From contig NZ_CP015378.1 of the NCBI RefSeq assembly GCF_001629705.1, positions 2,728,001 to 2,792,000 of the forward strand: DNA of 64,000 nt, read 5' to 3'. A model generated the notes under the pieces. That model was not told where the DNA came from. It was given only the letters and a program-made list of their open reading frames with translations, and made no database searches. The DNA comes from Fictibacillus phosphorivorans (GTDB taxonomy: Bacteria > Bacillota > Bacilli > Bacillales > Fictibacillaceae). The first letter of the stretch is position 1, and each line of letters opens with the position of its first letter. Shown here one piece after another: positions 58,464 to 64,000 of this stretch. The position numbers and the translations under genes were made by a program.

Positions 58464-59609
58464 TCAATCTAAAACTACACCAATAAATTCTTGAAAGACT
58501 TCGTTACCTAAAGGTCTTCCATCCTTTGTTAAAACGAGAGTGTCTTCTCTTTGTTCAAGCCAACCTTTTTGAATGAGTCTTTGAATAGGTTCTTTATAGA
58601 TATCAAACATGGATCTACCATATCGACTCATAAAAGTTGCATCAGAAACACCTTCCCCTTTACGAAGACCCATGAACATTTCTTCTTCCATCTTTTCAGA
58701 TAGTGGAACTTGATGTTCTTCAATATACGGAAAACCATGTTCCTCGATCAAGTTCATATATTGTTTTAAGGGACCTGCATTTCTTCTTCTTGTTCCTTCT
58801 ACGTAACTATGAGCTCCAGCACCTATGCCAAAATATTCGTTATTATTCCAGTATTGGAGATTATGCTTACTCTCAAACCCCGGAATTGCAAAATTGCTGA
58901 TCTCATATTGTTTGAATCCTTTTTTATCAAGAGCCTCGATTAAATACTCATACATCGCAGCTTCAAGCTCCTGTTCTGGAAGAACCAACTTGCCTTTTTG
59001 AGCCAAGTTATAGAAAACGGTTTTCTTTTCAATCTGCAGCGAATAAGAAGAAATGTGAGGAACATCTAATGCTAATGCTTCATCTACCGATTCCTTAAAC
59101 ATTTCCATCGTTTGGCCGGGCAATCCAAACATGAGATCGATCGACATGTTATCAATGCCTGCTTTTTTTGCCTCTGCAACCGTAGAATAGATATCTTCTT
59201 TGTTATGTGTTCTTCCTAACTTTTTTAGCAAGGAAGATTGAAAAGCCTGAACACCAACACTTAACCGGTTAACTCCATTCGCTTTTAATACTGCGATCTT
59301 TTCTTTTGTTGTCTGCTCTGGGTTCGCTTCAACCGTAAATTCTATTAGAGATCTGTTACCGAGCACTTCATTCACATCACCCAAAAACGTTTGCAGCTGT
59401 TGTTCGCTCAAAGCGGTTGGTGTTCCACCACCTACGAAGATGGTTTCCATCTCATAATTCTTGAACCTCGTCGTAGTATGAATCATTTCTTTTTTCATAG
59501 ATTGCAAATACTCATCTACTGGCTGCTGATGAATAAATATCTTGTTAAAATCACAATAGTGACAAATTTGTACACAGAATGGGATATGCAGATATGCAGC
59601 TTTAAGCAA
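58464..59609 (-). CDS. hemW: Heme chaperone HemW (radical SAM, HemN-like)
   Basis: Radical SAM protein of about 381 residues with CVQICHYCDF (CxxxCxxC, about residue 15), ETIFVGGGTPT and GVQAFQSSLLKKLGR motifs; family members chaperone haem rather than acting as coproporphyrinogen oxidase. Start: TTG at 59609 behind AGGCGGTG is favoured; GTG at 59618 lies in that ribosome site. Follows lepA. Confidence 0.92.
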   Translation of the reverse strand: MLKAAYLHIPFCVQICHYCDFNKIFIHQQPVDEYLQSMKKEMIHTTTRFKNYEMETIFVGGGTPTALSEQQLQTFLGDVNEVLGNRSLIEFTVEANPEQTTKEKIAVLKANGVNRLSVGVQAFQSSLLKKLGRTHNKEDIYSTVAEAKKAGIDNMSIDLMFGLPGQTMEMFKESVDEALALDVPHISSYSLQIEKKTVFYNLAQKGKLVLPEQELEAAMYEYLIEALDKKGFKQYEISNFAIPGFESKHNLQYWNNNEYFGIGAGAHSYVEGTRRRNAGPLKQYMNLIEEHGFPYIEEHQVPLSEKMEEEMFMGLRKGEGVSDATFMSRYGRSMFDIYKEPIQRLIQKGWLEQREDTLVLTKDGRPLGNEVFQEFIGVVLD

Positions 59610-59640
59610 GTTGTTCACCGCCTTTTTGTCTCATAAATTA

Positions 59641-59673
59641 GGAAAGACCGCTAGAATTGCCTTCGCGGTCTTA
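59641..59673 (-). terminator. Terminator after lepA
   Basis: AAGACCGC - loop - GCGGTCTT followed by TCC; the T-run is short, so partial readthrough into hemW is possible. Confidence 0.6.
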
Positions 59674-59682
59674 AGTTACTTT

Positions 59683-61521
59683 TTATTTGTTGTTATTATT
59701 TGTATCATCCATACGAAGAACAGCCATAAACGCTTCTTGAGGAACGTCTACTCGACCGATCGTCTTCATACGCTTCTTACCTTCTTTTTGCTTATCTAAA
59801 AGCTTACGCTTACGGGAGATGTCTCCACCGTAACATTTTGCCAATACGTTCTTACGCAATGCTTTAATGTTTGAACGTGCCACGATTTTTTGTCCGATTG
59901 CCGCTTGAATCGGTACTTCAAACTGTTGACGCGGGATAAGCTCTTTAAGCTTCTCAACCACTACCTTTCCTCGCTCATATGCAAAATCTTTATGAACGAT
60001 TACCGATAATGCGTCGATCTTTTCATTGTTTAATAATATTTCCATTTTAACCAGTTTAGATGGCTTATAACCGATCAGTTCGTAGTCAAGAGATGCGTAC
60101 CCCTTCGTGCTCGATTTTAATTGATCAAAGAAATCATACACGATCTCAGAAAGAGGGATTTCATAGAGAACATTTACACGGTTGTTTTCTAAATAATCCA
60201 TCGTCATGAAGATACCACGTTTCTTTTGACAGATCTCCATAATCGTACCAACATAATCGTTCGGTGTCATGATAGATGCTTTAACATACGGTTCTTCTAC
60301 AACAGAAATCTTTTGAGCTTCTGGCATGTTAGCTGGGTTATCAACAATGATTTTTTCTCCATCTGTCATCGTAACATTGTAGATAACACTCGGAGCTGTC
60401 GCGATCAAGTCGATGTTAAACTCTCGCTCGATACGTTCTTGGATGATCTCCATATGAAGCAATCCTAAGAATCCGCAACGGAAACCAAACCCAAGAGCTT
60501 GAGAGGTTTCAGGCTCATATTGAAGAGCAGAATCATTTAGCACAAGTCGTTCTAAAGCTTCACGAAGATCGTTATATTTCGCTGTGTCTACTGGATATAA
60601 TCCGCAGTAAACCATAGGGTTCATCTTTCTATAACCAGGTAGAGGCTCTGATGCACCTTTAACTGCGCTCGTGATCGTATCCCCGACTTGTGTGTCTCCA
60701 ACATTTTTGATCGAAGCCGTTAAGAAACCTACATCTCCAACCGTTAAGAAGTCTTTTTGTACCGCTTTAGGGGTGAACACTCCGAGTTCAAGCACTTCAA
60801 ATTCTTTACCTGTCGCCATCATCTTAATCTTATCGCCGACTTTAACCGTTCCTTCTGCCACACGAATATACGTTACTACGCCTCGATAAGGATCATAAAG
60901 AGAGTCAAAGATAAGCGCTTTTAGCGGTCCTTCTGGATCCCCAGGTGGTGCTGGAACTTTTGCTACGATCTGTTCTAAAATATCTTGAATACCAATACCT
61001 GCTTTTGCTGAAGCAAGTACTGCCTCTGAAGCATCCAAACCGATAACATCCTCGATCTCCTGACGCACTCGTTCAGGCTCTGCACTCGGAAGATCAATCT
61101 TGTTGATAACCGGCAGGATCTCTAGGTCATTCTCAAGAGCCAAGTAAACGTTCGCTAACGTCTGTGCTTCGATTCCTTGAGCAGCATCTACGATAAGTAA
61201 TGCTCCCTCGCAGGCTGCTAAGCTTCTAGACACTTCGTATGTAAAGTCTACGTGTCCTGGGGTATCAATTAAGTGGAACGTATAAATCTCACCGTCTTTT
61301 GCTTTATATTGCAGCTGTACAGCATTTAATTTAATCGTTATTCCACGTTCACGTTCAAGATCCATTGAGTCTAACAGCTGCTCTTTCATCTCACGCTGTG
61401 TTAGTGCACTCGTTTCTTCCAAAATTCTGTCCGCTAAAGTAGATTTCCCATGGTCAATATGAGCAATTATGGAGAAATTTCTAATCTTAGCTTGTCTTTT
61501 TAATTTTTCTTCTCTGTTCAT
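59683..61521 (-). CDS. lepA: Elongation factor 4 (LepA)
   Basis: Ribosome-associated translational GTPase of 612 residues. G1 [14 protein letters not shown] (about residue 20), G3 DTPGHVDF, G4 NKIDL; LepA-specific C-terminal domain ending [10 protein letters not shown]. Full length. Between yqxA and hemW as in B. subtilis. Confidence 0.97.
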   Translation of the reverse strand: MNREEKLKRQAKIRNFSIIAHIDHGKSTLADRILEETSALTQREMKEQLLDSMDLERERGITIKLNAVQLQYKAKDGEIYTFHLIDTPGHVDFTYEVSRSLAACEGALLIVDAAQGIEAQTLANVYLALENDLEILPVINKIDLPSAEPERVRQEIEDVIGLDASEAVLASAKAGIGIQDILEQIVAKVPAPPGDPEGPLKALIFDSLYDPYRGVVTYIRVAEGTVKVGDKIKMMATGKEFEVLELGVFTPKAVQKDFLTVGDVGFLTASIKNVGDTQVGDTITSAVKGASEPLPGYRKMNPMVYCGLYPVDTAKYNDLREALERLVLNDSALQYEPETSQALGFGFRCGFLGLLHMEIIQERIEREFNIDLIATAPSVIYNVTMTDGEKIIVDNPANMPEAQKISVVEEPYVKASIMTPNDYVGTIMEICQKKRGIFMTMDYLENNRVNVLYEIPLSEIVYDFFDQLKSSTKGYASLDYELIGYKPSKLVKMEILLNNEKIDALSVIVHKDFAYERGKVVVEKLKELIPRQQFEVPIQAAIGQKIVARSNIKALRKNVLAKCYGGDISRKRKLLDKQKEGKKRMKTIGRVDVPQEAFMAVLRMDDTNNNNK

Positions 61522-61721
61522 TATACGTTCACTCCTACAATTTTAGGAAAAGTCACTAGCTTTGATTATAGCAATACAAAGTATCCGTTTCAATCACAAC
61601 CTAAAAAATAGGGTGAAGCTATGTTTTAAGTTTGCAGTAACTTTTACCTAAAATATTGTTCTGTTCGTTTTGAGGTTTATCAAATTCTTTATGCGCTAAG
61701 ATGGAAGTCACCCAAATAAAA

Positions 61722-61756
61722 AGAACCAATAAAGGAAAGAATCCTTTATGGTCCTA
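61722..61756 (-). terminator. yqxA terminator
   Basis: GGACCATAAAGG - loop - CCTTTATTGGTT followed by CTTTTTATTTGG on the minus strand at the yqxA stop. Confidence 0.8.
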
Positions 61757-62107
61757 GGGTGAAAACACAGCTAACATCTCACTAATAATAACACCAAATA
61801 TCGAAATCATGACCCCAAAAGCTGAAGAGATCCATGACGTGAGTCTTTGCCCAAGCGCAGAAAATACATTGAACGAATCTATTTTACTTAATGTTTCTTG
61901 TTTTGCTTTAATATCATGACTTGTTACGGAAGCAGAGTTCTGTTTCGATTCTTTTTGCTCGTTAGAAGGAGTCGAGTTCGATTCAACACTTTCTAGCGAA
62001 GTTCCTTTAAGCTCATCCATCTCGAAATGCGCTTTTTGAATACCAAATAAAACCCCAAATAAAAGAATAGTTACCAGTCCGAAACACTTTAACATAAATT
62101 TTGTCAT
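61754..62107 (-). CDS. yqxA: YqxA (DUF3679) protein
   Basis: 117-residue exported protein with an N-terminal hydrophobic segment, a Ser/Asn/Lys-rich middle, and a C-terminal hydrophobic helix (ISSAFGVMISIFGVIISEML). The ATG at 62107 follows TGGAGGAATG; longer reading from 62152 lacks a site. Family DUF3679, YqxA. Position near gpr and lepA is canonical, but the usual spoIIP between yqxA and gpr is missing. Confidence 0.8.
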   Translation of the reverse strand: MTKFMLKCFGLVTILLFGVLFGIQKAHFEMDELKGTSLESVESNSTPSNEQKESKQNSASVTSHDIKAKQETLSKIDSFNVFSALGQRLTSWISSAFGVMISIFGVIISEMLAVFSP

Positions 62108-62175
62108 GATCATTCCTCCATACGGGGATATACGATTTAAATTTATGCACAAGCTTGTCCAAACATGCCTACATT

Positions 62176-63285
62176 TTAATGCGTATAAGAAGAAGTATTT
62201 CCTTGATCGATGCCTCCATGAAGAGCCGTGTTCAGACCATTCGCTAATACGTTGGCCATGTCCTCAATAAACACATCCACCTCTTTCGGTGTAACCATCA
62301 AATTATGCCCGATTGGAGCAAGTACTTCTCGGATCAACCTAAGTTTTTCATCTTCTTCAAGTACCCCAACAATTCCCAAGAACGATTTACGATGACCTTC
62401 ATCAGGCAGATCATCATCTGTAAGTACTTTCTTTTCACCGAATGTCATACCCGCTGGTAAAAGGGACTTAGAAGGTTTATCCTTCTCACTCATCTCACGT
62501 CCAAGGTGCTTTAGAATAAAATCAATCGTATCACTCGTAATCGTAGCCGCATCGACTACTGTAGGAATTCCGATAGAGATAACCGGTATCCCTAACGTTT
62601 CTTTGCTAAGTTCTTTACGCTTGTTTCCAACCCCCGACCCCGGATGGATACCAGTATTTGAAACTTGGATCGTGGCGTTCACCCGTTCGATTGAACGGGA
62701 TGCTAGAGCATCGATTGCGATTACAAAATCCGGATTTGCTTTTTTCACGATCCCATCGATGATATCACTCGTCTCAATACCTGTAATGCCCATGACTCCT
62801 GGTGATATCGCACAGACTGGACGAAATCCTTCTTCGACGTTTTCAGGAGCTAACTCGAAAAGATGCTTTGTGATGGTCAGATTTTCAACAACCAATGGAC
62901 CAAGAGAATCAGGAGTTACATTCCAATTACCCAACCCTACAACCAGACAAGTATCGTCCTGCTTGATGCCTTGTTCTTTTAAGAAACGATTAAAATCATG
63001 TGCAAAAACTTCTTGCACGCGTTCTTGTAGCTTTGAATCTTTTTCACGGATTCCTTGAACCTCGAAAGTGACATATACGCCCGCTTTTTTCCCGGTAGTC
63101 TCCGCTCCCTTTTCATCGATCTCCACTCTAACGATCTTGATTCCGTCCCTATCTTTTTCATGTATGATGACACCTTCAAGTGTACTTTTATTTACAACTT
63201 CATCTTCTTTCAATAGCATATCGTGCGCTTCTATCGCCAGATCTGTTCGCACTGAATAGGCTGAGAGGTCCAAATCCTTACCCAT
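62176..63285 (-). CDS. gpr: Spore germination protease GPR
   Basis: Zymogen endopeptidase that degrades small acid-soluble proteins during germination; 369 residues, member of M63 aspartic-like family. Acidic active-site region ([39 protein letters not shown]) is present. N-terminal prosequence ([23 protein letters not shown]) is family-typical. A weak sigma-G-like promoter (TGAAAA 63329-63334, AATAATA 63305-63311, 17 bases apart) lies upstream. Confidence 0.94.
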   Translation of the reverse strand: MGKDLDLSAYSVRTDLAIEAHDMLLKEDEVVNKSTLEGVIIHEKDRDGIKIVRVEIDEKGAETTGKKAGVYVTFEVQGIREKDSKLQERVQEVFAHDFNRFLKEQGIKQDDTCLVVGLGNWNVTPDSLGPLVVENLTITKHLFELAPENVEEGFRPVCAISPGVMGITGIETSDIIDGIVKKANPDFVIAIDALASRSIERVNATIQVSNTGIHPGSGVGNKRKELSKETLGIPVISIGIPTVVDAATITSDTIDFILKHLGREMSEKDKPSKSLLPAGMTFGEKKVLTDDDLPDEGHRKSFLGIVGVLEEDEKLRLIREVLAPIGHNLMVTPKEVDVFIEDMANVLANGLNTALHGGIDQGNTSSYTH

Positions 63286-63342
63286 AATCTACCACCTTCC
63301 TTTGTATTATTTTTGCCGCAACTCTTCCTTTTCATTCTTGTA

Positions 63343-63371
63343 TTGCATTTAGAAGGCGATTTTGATAGAAT
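63343..63371 (+). promoter_or_regulatory. Promoter of rpsT
   Basis: TTGCAT (63343-63348), 17-base spacer, TAGAAT (63366-63371), about 70 bases before the rpsT start. Confidence 0.55.
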
Positions 63372-63441
63372 ACTTTGTGTCCTATTTTTTGCAACGGAAA
63401 GTAATTTTGTTGCTCATGGTTCATTTAGGGAGGTGAATGGA

Positions 63442-63708
63442 TTGGCTAATATTAAATCAGCGATTAAACGTGTAAAAACTAACGAAAAGCGTCGTGCACA
63501 CAACGCTTCACTAAAGTCTGGCATGCGTACTGCTATCAAAAACTTTGAAGCACTTGCAGCTTCAAACAATGCAGAAGGTGCTCAAGCAGCTTTTGTTACT
63601 GCTTCTAAGAAGATTGACAAAGCAGCAAACAAAGGACTTATCCACAAAAATGCAGCTTCTCGCCAAAAGTCTCGTCTTGCTAAGGCTTTAAACGGTGTTA
63701 ACGCATAA
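63442..63708 (+). CDS. rpsT: 30S ribosomal protein S20
   Basis: 88-residue basic protein; starts with TTG at 63442 after GGGAGG (8-base spacing), then [20 protein letters not shown] and ending KALNGVNA. Binds 16S rRNA early in assembly. UUG starts are also known for S20 in E. coli. Divergent from gpr; terminator downstream. Confidence 0.96.
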   Translation: MANIKSAIKRVKTNEKRRAHNASLKSGMRTAIKNFEALAASNNAEGAQAAFVTASKKIDKAANKGLIHKNAASRQKSRLAKALNGVNA

Positions 63709-63727
63709 ATTGAAGGATGAAACCCGA

Positions 63728-63758
63728 AAAACGGCCTTACACCAATAGGTCGTTTTTT
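63728..63758 (+). terminator. rpsT terminator
   Basis: AAAACGGCCT - loop - AGGTCGTTTTTTTAT, with G-T pairs in the stem. Confidence 0.75.
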
Positions 63759-63775
63759 TATTTTGCACAAAATGT

Positions 63776-63817
63776 TAAAAATCCAGCTCCCCTTTTATAG
63801 AGGAGCTGGATTTTTTT
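63776..63817. terminator. Terminator downstream of holA
   Basis: AAAAATCCAGCTCC / GGAGCTGGATTTTTTT with T-run on both sides; serves the minus-strand gene (holA) and possibly rpsT readthrough. Confidence 0.8.
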
Positions 63818-63885
63818 GAATTCTGTACAATATGTCGTTACTCTCACCTTTTAGATTCTTGAGTCTCATCAAGTGACGTTCCCTT

Positions 63886-64000
63886 TTATGAGCCTTGTGA
63901 GAGCTTCACGATCTCTAACTCTAGTAAAAGTGTTTTGTCCATCTGTCCCGTTTTTAATTTATAATCTGTTTCAGCAAATTCATTCAGACAGTTCCTAAGA
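63886..64000 (-). CDS. holA: DNA polymerase III subunit delta HolA (C-terminus, partial)
   Basis: Only the last 37 codons lie in the window: LRNCLNEFAETDYKLKTGQM then DKTLLLELEIVKLSQGS and stop at 63886. The pattern AE.D..LKTG..D....LE at a C-terminus is that of the clamp-loader delta subunit, and the gene convergent with rpsT in B. subtilis is yqeN/holA. Confidence 0.8.
   Translation of the reverse strand, partial: LRNCLNEFAETDYKLKTGQMDKTLLLELEIVKLSQGS

Overview
The window is a stretch of AT-rich chromosome from an endospore-forming Bacillaceae bacterium (Bacillus or Fictibacillus type; species not determinable from sequence alone). Gene content and order follow the conserved Bacillus subtilis segment running from pst-pbpA-sodA through ispG-zur-nfo-cshB-ispH-trmK-cccA-sigA-dnaG-era-phoH-floA-rpsU-dnaK-hrcA-lepA-gpr to rpsT-holA. 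Sporulation genes (gpr, yqfC, yqfD, yqfQ), TTG/GTG starts with strong GGAGG ribosome sites and classical Bacillus operators support this. I found no prophage, CRISPR array, IS element or toxin system; nearly everything is vertically inherited core genome.

Layout. 1-12 kb: phosphate uptake operon pstSCA under a four-repeat PhoP box, the cell-wall transpeptidase pbpA, MFS gene yqgE, a small orphan gene, sodA, a six-tRNA cluster with two tandem promoters, yqgC, a Na/Pi-cotransporter with PhoU tail, a DUF1189 gene and a DUF1002 gene. 12-26.5 kb: yqfZ, ispG, a repeat island, yqfX, a DUF1540 gene, a zinc uptake operon (znuC-znuB-zur) with a Zur box, a HAD phosphatase, a manganese-type ABC operon (mntBCA) with an MntR-like box, purine permease pbuG, yqfT, nfo, cshB, yqfQ, ispH. 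26.5-38.5 kb: yqfO, trmK, cccA, an acyl-CoA dehydrogenase/acyl-CoA ligase pair (apparently inserted between cccA and sigA, with a sigma-E-like promoter and a cre site), sigA, dnaG, yqxD, PPDK regulator yqfL, ccpN, recO, yqzL. 38.7-50 kb: era, cdd, dgkA, ybeY, pgpH, phoH, yqfD, yqfC, yqfB, floA, yqeZ (sigma-W-type promoter), yqeY, rpsU, deoC. 50-64 kb: mtaB, rsmE, prmA, dnaJ, dnaK, grpE, hrcA (CIRCE), hemW, lepA, yqxA, gpr, rpsT and the end of holA.

The more unusual signals are: (i) two families of small interspersed repeats, with one family inserted inside the other at 13.7-14.0 kb; (ii) a direct repeat of the tRNA-Phe 5' end flanking about 110 bp of unexplained DNA; (iii) a yqfC leader in which a terminator-like hairpin, a sigma-E-like -10 element and the ribosome binding site overlap; (iv) absence of spoIIP and glyQS from their usual neighbourhoods; and (v) non-canonical bases in three of the six tRNAs. 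No wholly new multigene system is evident.
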